Source: Candidatus Palauibacter denitrificans (GTDB taxonomy: Bacteria > Gemmatimonadota > Gemmatimonadetes > Palauibacterales > Palauibacteraceae). From it: a stretch of DNA of 41,610 nt. How positions within the stretch are numbered: the first letter of the stretch is position 1; every line of letters begins with the position of its first letter. The DNA is taken from positions 1 to 41,610 of the forward strand of contig VXMQ01000085.1 of the NCBI GenBank assembly GCA_009841015.1, given 5' to 3'. Position numbers and translations under genes: made by a program. Below the pieces are notes generated by a model that worked only from the letters and a program-made list of their open reading frames with translations, did not search any database and was not told where the DNA came from. Below are positions 17,239 to 26,899 of the stretch, one piece after another.

Positions 17239-18278
17239 CCCTGCCGACACTGACAGAGCGCGAACAGGCCGTCCTCGCGGCGGTCATCGACTCCTTCGTC
17301 CGCACGGCCGCGCCGGCCGGTTCGCGACGGATCGGGAAGGAGTACGCGCTCGGCGTGTCTCCGGCGACGATCCGTAACACGATGGCGGACCTTGAGAACA
17401 AGGGTCTGCTCTCGCACCCCTACACCTCCGCGGGACGGCTCCCCACGGATCTCGCGTACCGGTACTACGTCGATGCGCTCATGCGCTGGGGCGGCATCCG
17501 GAAGCGGGACCAGGCGAAGATCGAACGCGAACTGGGGGATGCGGACGCCGGCGGCGTCGAGGACCTCATGGGCAAGGCGGCGAGGGTCCTGAGCCTGCTG
17601 ACGGGGGAACTCGGCCTCGCGGTGGGCCCGACGCTCGCCACGGCCACGCTCGAGCGTCTCGAACTCGTACCGCTCTCGAGCGAGAAGGTGCTCTTGGTGT
17701 TCACGATCGAGTCCGGCGTGGTGCGCACCGTGTACGTGGACGTGACGACGCGGGTGCCGCGGGCGACGCTCCAGGCGGTGTCGCAGGCGCTGAACGAACG
17801 GCTGGCGGGCAGCGCGATCTCCGAAATCCAGGCGACGCTGCACGAGCGGCTGGGCGACCTGAGTTTCAGTAATCGCGGCGCCGAGGAATTGATGAACATC
17901 TTCGTGCACAGCGGTCCGGACATCTTCGAGTGGGCCCGCCGCGAGCGCGAGATCCACCTCGGGAGCGCCGCGGCGCTGACCGAACAGCCGGAGTTCACGA
18001 CGAGCGAGCGCCTGCGCGAACTCCTGCTCCTGACGGAGCGCCGGGAGCTGCTCGCCTCAGTGCTGGGGGACCGCGGCGGCTCGGACGGTCCCCATGTGAC
18101 GATCGGCGCCGAGCACGGGCAGCCGGAACTCGAGGATCTGACCATCGTCACGGCCAACTATGCCGTCGGGAGCCTGCAGGGGACGGTCGGCGTGATCGGG
18201 CCGACCCGCATGCCCTACGACAAGGTCGTCTCCATCGTCGACTGGACCTCCGACCTTCTCACCCGGCTGACGCCGTGA
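17235..18278 (+). CDS. hrcA: Heat-inducible transcription repressor HrcA
   Basis: The 347-residue product has the N-terminal winged-helix DNA-binding domain (LTEREQAVLAAVIDSFVRTAAPAGSR, SPATIRNTMADLENKGLLSHPYTSAGRLPT), a GAF-like central domain and the C-terminal GTVGVIGPTRMPYDKVVSIVD. HrcA represses chaperone genes by binding CIRCE elements and is kept active by GroEL. I see no CIRCE palindrome (TTAGCACTC-N9-GAGTGCTAA) in the window, so its targets lie elsewhere. It is coupled to hemW (ATGA) and to dnaJ (GTGA); grpE and dnaK are not adjacent. Confidence 0.96.
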   Translation: MTLPTLTEREQAVLAAVIDSFVRTAAPAGSRRIGKEYALGVSPATIRNTMADLENKGLLSHPYTSAGRLPTDLAYRYYVDALMRWGGIRKRDQAKIERELGDADAGGVEDLMGKAARVLSLLTGELGLAVGPTLATATLERLELVPLSSEKVLLVFTIESGVVRTVYVDVTTRVPRATLQAVSQALNERLAGSAISEIQATLHERLGDLSFSNRGAEELMNIFVHSGPDIFEWARREREIHLGSAAALTEQPEFTTSERLRELLLLTERRELLASVLGDRGGSDGPHVTIGAEHGQPELEDLTIVTANYAVGSLQGTVGVIGPTRMPYDKVVSIVDWTSDLLTRLTP

Positions 18279-19444
18279 GCGGACACCGCGACTACTACGA
18301 GCTGCTCGGCGTCTCCCGCGATGCCGGTGCGGACGAACTCAAGCGGGCGTACCGGCGCCTCGCCATGGAGTACCATCCGGACCGCAATTCCGCGTCCGAT
18401 GCGGAGGAGCGGTTCAAGGAGGTGACGGAGGCGTGGGAAGTGCTTCGCGATCCGGGGAAGCGGCAGCTGTACGACCAGTACGGCGAGGCCGGAGTGCGGC
18501 GCGGCGGCGGAGGCGAGGCGCCGTTCTCCGGATTCAACAACTTCTCCGACGCGTTCGACGTGTTCATGCGGGAGTTCGGAGGCGGCGGCTTCGGGGCCGG
18601 CGGCTTCGGCGACCTCTTCGGAGACGCGCGATCCCCGAACCAGCCGCGCCGCGGCTCGACGCTCAAGGTTTCCGTCGCGATCACGCTGGAAGAGGCGGCG
18701 AAGGGGGCCCGGCGCTCCCTCCGCGTCTCCGCTTTGGACCGGTGCGAGCGTTGCGATGCGACGGGCGCCGAGCCCGGGAGCACGGCGTCCACGTGCGGGA
18801 CGTGCCAGGGCTCCGGCGAGATTCGCATGGTCCAGCGCTCGATGCTGGGACAGTTCGTCTCCGTGCGTCCCTGCTCCGCGTGCGGCGGAGAGGGCACCTG
18901 GATCGAGGACGAGTGCCGCGACTGCCGGCGAGCGGGGCGCGTGCGGGTCGACCGAACCGTCGATATCGAGATTCCTGCGGGAATCTCGTCCGACGACTAC
19001 CTGAAGCTGCGGGGGCGCGGCAACGCGGGTCCGCGCGGCGGGCCGGCCGGGGACCTTATCGTGCAGGTGGAGGTGGAGCCGCACGACCGCTTCGAGCGCA
19101 GGGGCGATGACCTCGTCCTCGACCTTCCCGTCACCTTCTCCCAGGCGGCGCTGGGCGACGAACTCGACGTGCCCACGATCCTCGGACAGGCCCGGCTCAA
19201 GGTGCCCGCAGGGATCCAGGCGGGTCAGGTCCTCAGGCTTCGGGGCCAGGGGATGCCGCGTCTGCGGGCCGCGGGCCATGGGGACCAGCTCGTGCGCGTA
19301 CACACGTGGACGCCGAGCGAACTGTCCCGGCGTCAGCGCGACATCCTGGAGTCGCTGCGGGAGGTCGAAGATGCGCCGCCCGAGCCGCGCCGGGGCGAGG
19401 ATCCGAGCTTCTGGGAGCGCGTAAAGGCGGCCTTTACGGCGTAG
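18275..19444 (+). CDS. dnaJ: Chaperone protein DnaJ (type I Hsp40)
   Basis: The 389-residue product has a J domain with H34-P35-D36, a Gly/Phe-rich region (about 75-120), a four-part zinc region and C-terminal substrate-binding domains. The first three zinc repeats are recognisable (CERCDATG, CGTCQGSG, CSACGGEG). The fourth is CRDCRRAG, lacking the usual first glycine but keeping both cysteines. DnaJ delivers substrates to DnaK and stimulates its ATPase. The GTG start at 18275 overlaps the hrcA stop. Its last 11 bp overlap the 3' end of tal on the other strand. Confidence 0.96.
   Translation: MSGHRDYYELLGVSRDAGADELKRAYRRLAMEYHPDRNSASDAEERFKEVTEAWEVLRDPGKRQLYDQYGEAGVRRGGGGEAPFSGFNNFSDAFDVFMREFGGGGFGAGGFGDLFGDARSPNQPRRGSTLKVSVAITLEEAAKGARRSLRVSALDRCERCDATGAEPGSTASTCGTCQGSGEIRMVQRSMLGQFVSVRPCSACGGEGTWIEDECRDCRRAGRVRVDRTVDIEIPAGISSDDYLKLRGRGNAGPRGGPAGDLIVQVEVEPHDRFERRGDDLVLDLPVTFSQAALGDELDVPTILGQARLKVPAGIQAGQVLRLRGQGMPRLRAAGHGDQLVRVHTWTPSELSRRQRDILESLREVEDAPPEPRRGEDPSFWERVKAAFTA
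19421..19437. terminator. Possible bidirectional hairpin at dnaJ/tal convergence
   Basis: GTAAAGG-CGG-CCTTTAC forms a perfect 7-bp stem exactly where the convergent dnaJ and tal genes end and overlap. There is no T-tract, and the 3-base loop is tight, so terminator function is only suggested by position. Confidence 0.3.
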
Positions 19445-20585
19445 CGGACCCCGACGCGACGGCCTCGGCGGGCTGCGACGCCATCCGCTCCTGGAGGCTC
19501 GCGAGGAGCCGATCGAAGGGGACGGCGAACTTCTCGACGCCCTCCGCCAGAAGCTGATCCGTGACCTCGTCCAACTCGATCCCGACGGCCGCCAGCTCCG
19601 CCATCGTGTGACGGGCCTCGTCGACGCCGTCGGTCAGCGTGCCGGCGACGCTCCCGTGATCCCTGAAGGCGTCGATCGTCTTCTCCGGCAGGGTGTTGAC
19701 CGTCAGATCGCCGATGAGCGGCTCGACGTACATCACGTCGGAATACGAGGGGTTCTTCGTGCTCGTGCTCGCCCACAGCATGCGTTGCGGACGGGCGCCG
19801 AGCCCGGCGAGACGGACCCAGCGATCCGTGGCCAGCCGCCGCTGGAAGCCGACGTAGGCGAGCTTCGCGTTGGCGATCGCCGCCTTGCCGAGCAGGGCCG
19901 CGCACCGGGCGGCGCCGTCCTTCGCGGCGTTGGCCAGCGCCCCGAGCTTCCGGTCGGTCAGCGCGTCGATCCGGCTCACGAAGAAGCTGGCCACGGACGC
20001 CACGTCGTCGACGGAGCGGCCCGCTTCGAGCCGCTGCTCCAGCGCCTCCGTGTGGGCGTCCGCCACCGCCTCGTACGCGGCGATGGAGAAGAGGAGCGTC
20101 ACGTTCACGTTCACGCCCTCGAACAGCGCCTGCCGGATGGCCGGAACTCCGGCCGGCGTTCCGGGGATCTTGATGAGGACGTTCTCCCGGGCCACTTCAT
20201 CGTTGAGGCGGCGCGCCTCCCGGACCGTGCCCTCCGTGTCGTTCGCCAGGTGGGGAGATACCTCGAGGGACACGTATCCATCGACGCCGCCGGAACTCTC
20301 CCACACGCCCCGCAGGACGTCGCACGCGCCCTGCACGTCGGCGATCGTGAGCCGGTCGTAGACGTCTTCGACGCCGAGACCCGCGGCGGTGAAGCGGGCG
20401 ATGTCCTCATCGTACTGTGCGCTGCCCGTGATCGCGTTATGGAAGATCGCGGGGTTCGAGGTGACTCCTCTCAATCCTTCGGTCTCGACCCGGCGAGCCA
20501 GCGTTCCGTCGACCAGCATCCCGCGCGTCAGGTTGTCCAGCCAGTAGCTCTGACCGTGCTCCTGGAGTTGAAGCAGCGCGCTCAT
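19434..20585 (-). CDS. tal: Transaldolase
   Basis: The 383-residue product shows SYWLDNLTRGML, the TSNPAIFHNAI segment, NVLIKIPGTPAGVPAI, NVNVTLLFSIAAYEAV and ASTSTKNPSYSDVMYVEPLIG. The Schiff-base lysine is the K of KIPGT or, by position in this longer transaldolase subfamily, K277 in STKNP; the latter matches the active-site motif WASTxxKNP. Transaldolase interconverts sedoheptulose-7-phosphate and glyceraldehyde-3-phosphate with erythrose-4-phosphate and fructose-6-phosphate. It is the last gene of a leftward block, 40 bp after rpiB. Confidence 0.95.
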   Translation of the reverse strand: MSALLQLQEHGQSYWLDNLTRGMLVDGTLARRVETEGLRGVTSNPAIFHNAITGSAQYDEDIARFTAAGLGVEDVYDRLTIADVQGACDVLRGVWESSGGVDGYVSLEVSPHLANDTEGTVREARRLNDEVARENVLIKIPGTPAGVPAIRQALFEGVNVNVTLLFSIAAYEAVADAHTEALEQRLEAGRSVDDVASVASFFVSRIDALTDRKLGALANAAKDGAARCAALLGKAAIANAKLAYVGFQRRLATDRWVRLAGLGARPQRMLWASTSTKNPSYSDVMYVEPLIGDLTVNTLPEKTIDAFRDHGSVAGTLTDGVDEARHTMAELAAVGIELDEVTDQLLAEGVEKFAVPFDRLLASLQERMASQPAEAVASGSATP

Positions 20586-20625
20586 CTCTCTCCCCTCCCC
20601 ATCGTGTGTTTCGGGATCGTGTGTC

Positions 20626-21087
20626 TCAGGCTTCCGATTGCAGGTGTCGGGCTTCGATGTCCAGAACTTTTTCGAGCCGCCGCCGATGCCTCGGCTCGGC
20701 CGAGAAATCCGCGGCCAGGAACGCCTCCGTGACCGCGCGCGCGAGGGCGATCCCGATCACGCGTTCCCCCATGCAGAGGACGTTCATGTCGTCGTGATCG
20801 ACCCCCTGCGCCGCCGAATACGTATCGTGGCATACGCCGGCTCGTACTCCGGGCACCTTGTTTGCGGCGATACAGACGCCCACGGCGGACCCGCAGATGA
20901 CGATTCCGCGTTCCACGTCGCCGCGCGCCACCCGTTCGGCGACGGCGAAGGCGAAGTCGGGGTAGTCGACGGAGTCGGCGCCGTGCGTGCCGACATCGAT
21001 GACATCGTGGCCGGCTTCGCGAAGCTCGGCGGCGAGCACATCCTTGTAACCTACGCCCGCATGATCCGCCCCGACCGCGAGCTTCAC
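20626..21087 (-). CDS. rpiB: Ribose-5-phosphate isomerase B
   Basis: The 153-residue product begins [16 protein letters not shown] and has the catalytic Cys65 in VICGSAVG, the phosphate-binding [16 protein letters not shown], and His98 in [10 protein letters not shown], all expected for RpiB/LacAB isomerases. It interconverts ribose-5-phosphate and ribulose-5-phosphate. The GTG start at 21087 overlaps the tkt stop (GTGA on the minus strand). Being between tkt and tal favours ribose-5-phosphate over allose or galactose substrates. Confidence 0.95.
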   Translation of the reverse strand: MKLAVGADHAGVGYKDVLAAELREAGHDVIDVGTHGADSVDYPDFAFAVAERVARGDVERGIVICGSAVGVCIAANKVPGVRAGVCHDTYSAAQGVDHDDMNVLCMGERVIGIALARAVTEAFLAADFSAEPRHRRRLEKVLDIEARHLQSEA

Positions 21088-23144
21088 GCCGGGCCCTTCG
21101 CCGAGAGCGCTTCCAGGGCCCGCGCGACGAGGGCCTCCGCGGTGAAGCCGAAACGGGCGAAGTTGTCCGCCGCCGATGCGGACTGGCCGAAGCGGTCGAT
21201 CCCGATGACGGCACCGTCCCGCCGCACCCATTCCGTCCATCCGAGGGTGGCGCCGGCTTCGATGGCGACCCGCGGAACGCCGGGGGGAAGAACCTCGCCC
21301 CGGTAGGCCGCGGGCTGTGCGCGGAACAGTTCCCAGCTCGGGAACGAGACCACTCGCGCCGATACTCCGCCGGCCTCGAGGATGCCCGCCGCTTCGACCG
21401 CTACCTGCAGTTCCGAACCGGTCCCGACGAGCACCACCTGAAGGGGGCCGGGCTCGGGCCTGAGAACGTAGGCGCCGCGTCCCACCCCATCGCGGGCGGC
21501 CCCGGCCGCGCGCTCGAGGTGGGGGACCTTCTGGCGCGTGAGCACGAGAATCGTGGGCCCCGAGTCGCGCTCGATCGCGACGCGCCACGCCTGAACGGTC
21601 TCCTCCGGGTCGGCGGGGCGCAGCACGACGACGCCGGGCATCGCCCGGAAGGAAGCGAGGTGCTCGATCGGCTGGTGCGTCGGCCCGTCGGCCCCGAGGC
21701 CGATCGAATCGTGCGTCATCACATAGATGTTGGGCAGTCCCATCAGGGCCGCGAGCCGCATCGACGGCCGTGCGTAGTCGGTAAAGGTGAAGAAGGTGGC
21801 GATGTACGGCCGGATGCCGCCGTGGAGGACGAGTCCGTTCGCGATGGATGCCATCGCGTGCTCGCGGATGCCCCACCGCAGGTTGCGGCCCTCGGGCGCG
21901 CTCCTGGAGAAGTTCGGCGAGTCGATCAACGTGTTGTTCGAGCCCGACAGGTCGGCGCTCCCGCCGATGAGTTCGGGGAGGCGGGGAGCCAGCGCGGTCA
22001 GGATCCGGCCTGAAGCGGCCCTCGTGGCGATCGGATCGTCGTCCGGGCCGAAACCGGGCAGATCCTCATCCCACGCCGCCGGCAGATCCGACCGGATGCG
22101 GCGTTCGAGTTCCGCGGCCAGCTCCGGGTGCTCCGTCCGGTAGCGCTCGAAGCGCTCCCGCCACTCGGCGGCGAGCGCTTCGCCGCGGGCGACCTGCCGA
22201 CCCATGTGAGTCCGGACGGCGTCCGGCACGAGGAACGGAGGTTCCGCCGGCCAGCCGTACCCCTCCTTGGTGAGCCGGACCTCCTCCTCGCCGAGCGGTG
22301 CGCCGTGCGCTGCGGCCGTGTCCTGTTTGTTGGGGGCGCCGTAGCCGATGTGCGAGCGGACGATGATCAGGGACGGGCGGTCCTCCACGCCCCGGGCGCC
22401 GTCGATAGCCGCGTCGAGCGCCGCCAGGTCGTTCGCGTCCCCGACCGACTGCACGTGCCACCCCAGCGACTCGAACCGCCCGCGCACATCCTCGGAAAAG
22501 GCGAGATCGATGTCTCCGTCGATCGTGATCCTGTTGTCATCGTAGAGCCAGACGAGCTTGCCGAGGCCGAGGTGTCCGGCCAGCGAGGCGGCTTCGTACG
22601 AGACGCCCTCCATGAGGTCGCCGTCGCTGCAGATGACGTACGTCCCGTGATCGATGATCGAATGGCCCGGCCGGTTGAACACCGCCGCGAGATGCGCTTC
22701 GGCGATCGCCATCCCCACGGAGTTCGCGACGCCCTGGCCCAGCGGACCGGTCGTCGTCTCGACGCCGTTGACGTGGCCGTACTCGGGGTGGCCCGCCGTG
22801 CAGCTCCCGGCCCGCCGGAAATTGCGGATCTCCTCCAGGGGGAGCTCGAACCCGGTAAGGTGGAGCACGGCATACTGGAGGATCGCGGCGTGGCCGGCGG
22901 AGAGCACGAACCGGTCCCGACCGAACCAGGCGGGTTCTCGCGGGCTGTACCGCATGTGCCGCATCCACAGGGCGTACGCCACCGGGGCGAGCGCCATCGC
23001 GGTGCCGGGATGCCCGGAACCGGCCCGCTGGACGGCGTCCATGGCGAGCGTGCGGATCGTGTCGATGGACTGGGATTCTACGGAAGGATCCGCGCCCGGA
23101 GCGGCGGACCCGGAAACGGCTTCGACGGTCCTTGTCTCGTTCAA
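21084..23144 (-). CDS. tkt: Transketolase
   Basis: The 686-residue product has the full transketolase layout. The N-terminal TPP domain contains [34 protein letters not shown] and [20 protein letters not shown]...DDN. The pyrimidine domain has [32 protein letters not shown] and [22 protein letters not shown]-terminal domain follows ([11 protein letters not shown]). It transfers two-carbon ketol units in the pentose phosphate pathway. The start appears to be TTG at 23144-23142 with a GAGGGGG Shine-Dalgarno four bases upstream; no ATG or GTG fits better. It heads the tkt-rpiB-tal block. Confidence 0.96.
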   Translation of the reverse strand: MNETRTVEAVSGSAAPGADPSVESQSIDTIRTLAMDAVQRAGSGHPGTAMALAPVAYALWMRHMRYSPREPAWFGRDRFVLSAGHAAILQYAVLHLTGFELPLEEIRNFRRAGSCTAGHPEYGHVNGVETTTGPLGQGVANSVGMAIAEAHLAAVFNRPGHSIIDHGTYVICSDGDLMEGVSYEAASLAGHLGLGKLVWLYDDNRITIDGDIDLAFSEDVRGRFESLGWHVQSVGDANDLAALDAAIDGARGVEDRPSLIIVRSHIGYGAPNKQDTAAAHGAPLGEEEVRLTKEGYGWPAEPPFLVPDAVRTHMGRQVARGEALAAEWRERFERYRTEHPELAAELERRIRSDLPAAWDEDLPGFGPDDDPIATRAASGRILTALAPRLPELIGGSADLSGSNNTLIDSPNFSRSAPEGRNLRWGIREHAMASIANGLVLHGGIRPYIATFFTFTDYARPSMRLAALMGLPNIYVMTHDSIGLGADGPTHQPIEHLASFRAMPGVVVLRPADPEETVQAWRVAIERDSGPTILVLTRQKVPHLERAAGAARDGVGRGAYVLRPEPGPLQVVLVGTGSELQVAVEAAGILEAGGVSARVVSFPSWELFRAQPAAYRGEVLPPGVPRVAIEAGATLGWTEWVRRDGAVIGIDRFGQSASAADNFARFGFTAEALVARALEALSAKGPA

Positions 23145-23341
23145 TAGCCCCCTCGCGCGAGTTGGATCGCCCTTGGCTGGCCCAATGCCGGGAAGCCGGA
23201 GGCCGCGCGAGACAACTCGTGATGGGCGGGCCGCTTCGGCGGAGCGAACATAAGGCTTCGGGGCGCTGTCGGAAAAGGCTCCGCCGTGAAGCGCGCGAGG
23301 TTGGTGGCGATGGTCCGCCGACGACGGATACGTTGCCCCTC
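23145..23341. other. Divergent intergenic region between tkt and rsmE
   Basis: These 197 bp must hold promoters for both the leftward tkt block and the rightward rsmE block. No convincing -35/-10 pair, operator or RNA structure is evident in either direction. Short AT-richer words (for example ACATAAGG near 23250) are the best -10 candidates on either strand. Confidence 0.4.
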
Positions 23342-24115
23342 GTGAGCGATCAGACGTTCTTCGCCGACGGTCTTGCGGGCCTGGAGGCCGGCGCGCGGGC
23401 CGACCTCGCGAGCGACGAGGTGAGCCATGTCCGTGCCGCCCGGATCCACCCCGGTCGTCGTCTCGCGGTCATCGACGGCGCCGGAGCCCGCTGGGACGCG
23501 GAACTCGTTGCACTGGACCGGCGCCGCGCCAGCTGTCGTCTGCTCGCTCCCGTTCCGCCGGAACCCGCGCTCCGGCTGCACCTCTGGGCCCCAGTGGCGA
23601 ATCGTGACCGTTCGCTGTGGCTCGTCGAGAAGGTCGTGGAGCTGGGCGCCGCCACGGTCACGTGGATCGAGTGGGAGCGCTCGCGTTCCGTGGCCGACGC
23701 CGGGCGCTCCGAGGGTTTCTTGCGGCGGGCGGAAGGCCGCGCCAGGGCGGCATTGAAGCAGTCGGGCCGCAGTTGGCTCCCCCGGCTGAATGGGCCCCGG
23801 ACGCCGGAGGAGGCGCTCGGGCGCCACAGTGGAGCCGGGTGGCTGGCCGACGCCGAAGGGCGGCCCTGGCTCTCCGCCGGGATCGCCCGTGGCCGGGAGC
23901 GGCCGCGCGCCGGAAACGGGCTGACCGTCGCGGTGGGGCCGGAGGGAGGCCTGACGAGTTCGGAGCGGCGTCGCTGCCTGGAGGCGGGCTTCGAGCTCGT
24001 TTCCCTGGGTTCGACGACGTTGAGGTTCGAGACCGCCGCAGTGGTCACCGTCGCGGCGGCGGCGGCGATGCTCGCGGGAAACGGCAACGAGGCAGAGGAC
24101 GAGAGGACGATATGA
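23342..24115 (+). CDS. rsmE: 16S rRNA (uracil1498-N3)-methyltransferase RsmE
   Basis: The 257-residue product has an N-terminal PUA-like domain ([27 protein letters not shown]) and a C-terminal SPOUT methyltransferase domain ending in the trefoil-knot motifs [22 protein letters not shown] and [13 protein letters not shown]. RsmE methylates U1498 of 16S rRNA. The GTG at 23342 is the best start (SDQTFF N-terminus); TTG 23333 is possible, and neither has a strong Shine-Dalgarno. It opens the long rightward operon that runs to rsmA, and overlaps the HIT gene (ATGA). Confidence 0.92.
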   Translation: MSDQTFFADGLAGLEAGARADLASDEVSHVRAARIHPGRRLAVIDGAGARWDAELVALDRRRASCRLLAPVPPEPALRLHLWAPVANRDRSLWLVEKVVELGAATVTWIEWERSRSVADAGRSEGFLRRAEGRARAALKQSGRSWLPRLNGPRTPEEALGRHSGAGWLADAEGRPWLSAGIARGRERPRAGNGLTVAVGPEGGLTSSERRRCLEAGFELVSLGSTTLRFETAAVVTVAAAAAMLAGNGNEAEDERTI

Positions 24116-24447
24116 CGGAGTGCGTGTTCTGCGGCATCGCTTCGGGGGCGATCGAGGCAACGATCGTTGCCGAGGCGGACGACTGGGTGGCGTTCCGGGA
24201 TCTCGAACCCCGGGCGCCGGTGCACGTGCTCGTCATCCCGCGGGCGCACGTGTCGAGCCTCGCGACCCTCTCGGAAGGGCCGCTCGGAACCCGACTTCTG
24301 CGCGCTTGCGCGGCCGTGGCCGAATCGGAGGGGCTGGATGGGGGGTACCGCGTCGTCACGAATGTCGGCGGCGACGGCGGCCAGGCCGTGCCCCACCTGC
24401 ACTTCCACGTGCTCGGCGGTCGCCGCATGGGCTGGCCGCCCGGGTAG
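24112..24447 (+). CDS. HIT family nucleotide hydrolase/transferase
   Basis: The 111-residue product starts [12 protein letters not shown] with the C4/C7 pair of the Hint branch. It continues with VAFRDLEPRAPVHVLVIPRAHV and ends near the histidine triad H95-L-H97-F-H99. HINT proteins hydrolyse purine nucleoside phosphoramidates in the cytoplasm. The ATG overlaps the rsmE stop. mutS2 follows after 4 bp. Confidence 0.94.
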   Translation: MTECVFCGIASGAIEATIVAEADDWVAFRDLEPRAPVHVLVIPRAHVSSLATLSEGPLGTRLLRACAAVAESEGLDGGYRVVTNVGGDGGQAVPHLHFHVLGGRRMGWPPG

Positions 24448-24451
24448 CCCC

Positions 24452-26836
24452 GTGGATCACGCGCTGCGGGTGATCGAGTACGACCGCGTGCTGGCGGCGG
24501 TCGGTGAACGCGCCGTGTCGGAGGCGGGCCGCTCCGCGGTGCACGCGCTCCGGCCGCTTCCGGACGTGGCAACCGCGCGCCGCTCGCTTGCGGCCGTGCA
24601 CGAACTTCGGGAGCTCATCGGGAGCCGGGACGGATGGGTGCTGGATCCGATTGCGCCGCTGGACGGGGCTCTCCGGCGGCTCGCGATCGAAGACGCGGCG
24701 CTGGAGGCGCCTCAGCTGCTCGCGTGCGGACAGGTTATGGCCGTCGCACGCGCCGTGCGGCGACTGGAGGCGCGCCTCGACCCCGATGGCCTCCCGGCGG
24801 AGCATGTGAGCCGGCTATGGGGAGAGGCGGCCCTCGAGAAACGGATTGCGCGCACCTTCGATGCGACGGGAGCGGTCGCGGATGGGGCCTCTCCGGAGCT
24901 TCGGCGCATCCGCCGGGCGCTCGCGACGCGGCGCGGCCGGCTCGTCGACGAACTCACGCGCTACGCCCGCTCGCTCCCGGAGCGGGTTCGCGTGCCCGAC
25001 GCCTCGGTCACCGTCCGAAACGGCCGCTACTGCATCCCGGTCCGCCGCGAGGGCAAGGGGATCGCGGGCGGCCTCGTCCACGACGCGTCCGCCAGCCGCC
25101 AGACCCTGTTTGTCGAGCCGTCGCGCGCCATCGAAGCGATGAACGAGATCCGTGAACTGGAACTCGGCGAGGCCCGCGAGATGGACCGGATTCTGCGAGA
25201 CCTTTCCGCTGCCCTGCGCGCCCGGACGACCGAACTCGCCGCCTCCTGGGCCGCCCTCGTGGAACTGGACTCGCTGCGCGCCCGCGCGCTCTTCGCGGAC
25301 GAGATGGACGCCGTCCCCCCGGCCTTGGTCGAGGCCGAGTCGGAGGGGATCCACATCCGCGGCGCTCGTCATCCTCTGCTCGCCCTCGATGCCGGCGGAG
25401 CGGTCCCGTTCGACCTCGACCTCTCGGCGGACGAGCGGGTCCTTCTCGTGTCGGGCCCCAACGCGGGGGGGAAGACGGTGTTCCTGAAGACGCTGGGCCT
25501 GTTGTCCGCGCTCGCGCAGAGCGGGATCCTGCCGCCGCTCGGCGCCGGGGGCCGGATCCCCTTCTTCCGCCGCTTCTTCGCAGTCATCGGGGACGAACAG
25601 TCGATCGAAGCGTCGCTCTCCACCTTCGGCGCGCAGGCCGGCAACCTGGCCGAGATTCTGCGCGAGGCCGGAGACCGCGACCTCGTCCTCTTCGATGAGA
25701 TCGGCAGCGCGACGGATCCGGCCGAGGGGGGCGCGCTCGCGGCGGCATCGCTGCGGCGGCTGGCTCGGCAGGCTCGACTCACGGTGGCCACGACGCACCT
25801 CGGCGACCTCAAGCGCCTCGCCGACGAGAGGGCGGCGGCGGTGAACGCCTCGCTGGAGTTCGATGGGACGCGGCTCGAGCCGACATACCGTCTCGTAAGG
25901 GACCGGCCGGGGCGCAGTTACGCGCTCGTCATCGCGGCGCGGCTCGGGGTCCCGGAAGACGTACTCGCCGATGCGCGCGACCGGCTCGGACCGGAGCACC
26001 TCTCGCTGGACACGCTCCTGGCCCGGCTCGAGGCCGAACGGGGCGAGGTCCAGGACCTTCGGGCCCAACTCGAGCTTCGGGCCGGAGAAACGGCCGAACG
26101 CGAACGCGACGTCGCGTCCAGGGAGACCGCCCTGGCCGATTCGGAGCGTGCGGCCGCCCGCAGACAGGAGGCCGAGCGGCTCGCGGCGCTGCGCGAGGCG
26201 CGAGAGCGGGTGGAGGCCGCGATCTCGCGCCTGGAGGCCGAATTCGTCGCGGGGGATGAAGTGCGCCGCCGGGAGGCGAAGCGGGCCGCGCGCGGGGACG
26301 TGGAGCAGGCGCTCCGGGCATCTTCCCGTGCGCTTCGGGCGCTGGGAGAGTCCGCGCCCCCGTCGGCCGAGCGAACGGTCGGAGTCGGCGATGCCGTGCG
26401 CTGGGACGCGTCCGACCGGCCGGCGCGCCTCGTCGAGATTCGGGACGATCGCGGCGTCATCGAGGTAGGCGAACTCCGGCTGACGGTACCGCTGGGGGAG
26501 CTGACGCCCCATTCTGCACCGGCGAGCCGTTCGTCCGGCCCGGCCGGCGTCCGGGGAGCCGGCGGACCGCCGCAGCGCCGGCCTGACTTCAGCGTCGCCA
26601 CGGAGGTCGACCTCAGGGGCCTGCGCGTCGACGAGGTGGAGGGGACGCTCAACCCGGCAGTCGATGCCGCCGTGGTCGGAGACCTACCGTGGCTCAGGAT
26701 CATTCACGGAAAGGGAACCGGCGCGCTGAGGGAGAGAGTCGGGCAACTGCTCGCCGCGGATCCGCGGATCCGGCTCTTCAGAACCGGGGAACCGAACGAA
26801 GGGGGCACGGGCGTCACGGTCGTGGAATTCGAGTGA
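24452..26836 (+). CDS. mutS2: Endonuclease MutS2 (Smr domain)
   Basis: The 794-residue product, of normal family length, lacks the MutS mismatch-recognition domain. It has helical core segments, then the ATPase with Walker A GPNAGGKT (335-342), the GxxxSIEASLSTF segment, Walker B DLVLFDEIGSATDPAEG and TTHLGDLK. A long charged coiled coil follows (about 520-640), and a C-terminal Smr nuclease domain (from about 718) has DLRGLRVDEV and IIHGKGTGALRERV. MutS2 suppresses recombination or splits stalled ribosomes, depending on species. The GTG start at 24452 gives the family N-terminus (DHALRVIEYDRVLAAV). Confidence 0.95.
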   Translation: MDHALRVIEYDRVLAAVGERAVSEAGRSAVHALRPLPDVATARRSLAAVHELRELIGSRDGWVLDPIAPLDGALRRLAIEDAALEAPQLLACGQVMAVARAVRRLEARLDPDGLPAEHVSRLWGEAALEKRIARTFDATGAVADGASPELRRIRRALATRRGRLVDELTRYARSLPERVRVPDASVTVRNGRYCIPVRREGKGIAGGLVHDASASRQTLFVEPSRAIEAMNEIRELELGEAREMDRILRDLSAALRARTTELAASWAALVELDSLRARALFADEMDAVPPALVEAESEGIHIRGARHPLLALDAGGAVPFDLDLSADERVLLVSGPNAGGKTVFLKTLGLLSALAQSGILPPLGAGGRIPFFRRFFAVIGDEQSIEASLSTFGAQAGNLAEILREAGDRDLVLFDEIGSATDPAEGGALAAASLRRLARQARLTVATTHLGDLKRLADERAAAVNASLEFDGTRLEPTYRLVRDRPGRSYALVIAARLGVPEDVLADARDRLGPEHLSLDTLLARLEAERGEVQDLRAQLELRAGETAERERDVASRETALADSERAAARRQEAERLAALREARERVEAAISRLEAEFVAGDEVRRREAKRAARGDVEQALRASSRALRALGESAPPSAERTVGVGDAVRWDASDRPARLVEIRDDRGVIEVGELRLTVPLGELTPHSAPASRSSGPAGVRGAGGPPQRRPDFSVATEVDLRGLRVDEVEGTLNPAVDAAVVGDLPWLRIIHGKGTGALRERVGQLLAADPRIRLFRTGEPNEGGTGVTVVEFE

Positions 26837-26899
26837 GCGCGGGTTGCGCGCGGTACGCGGGATGATGGGCCGCTCGGGTTCCGGCTCGGGGGCGGGATC

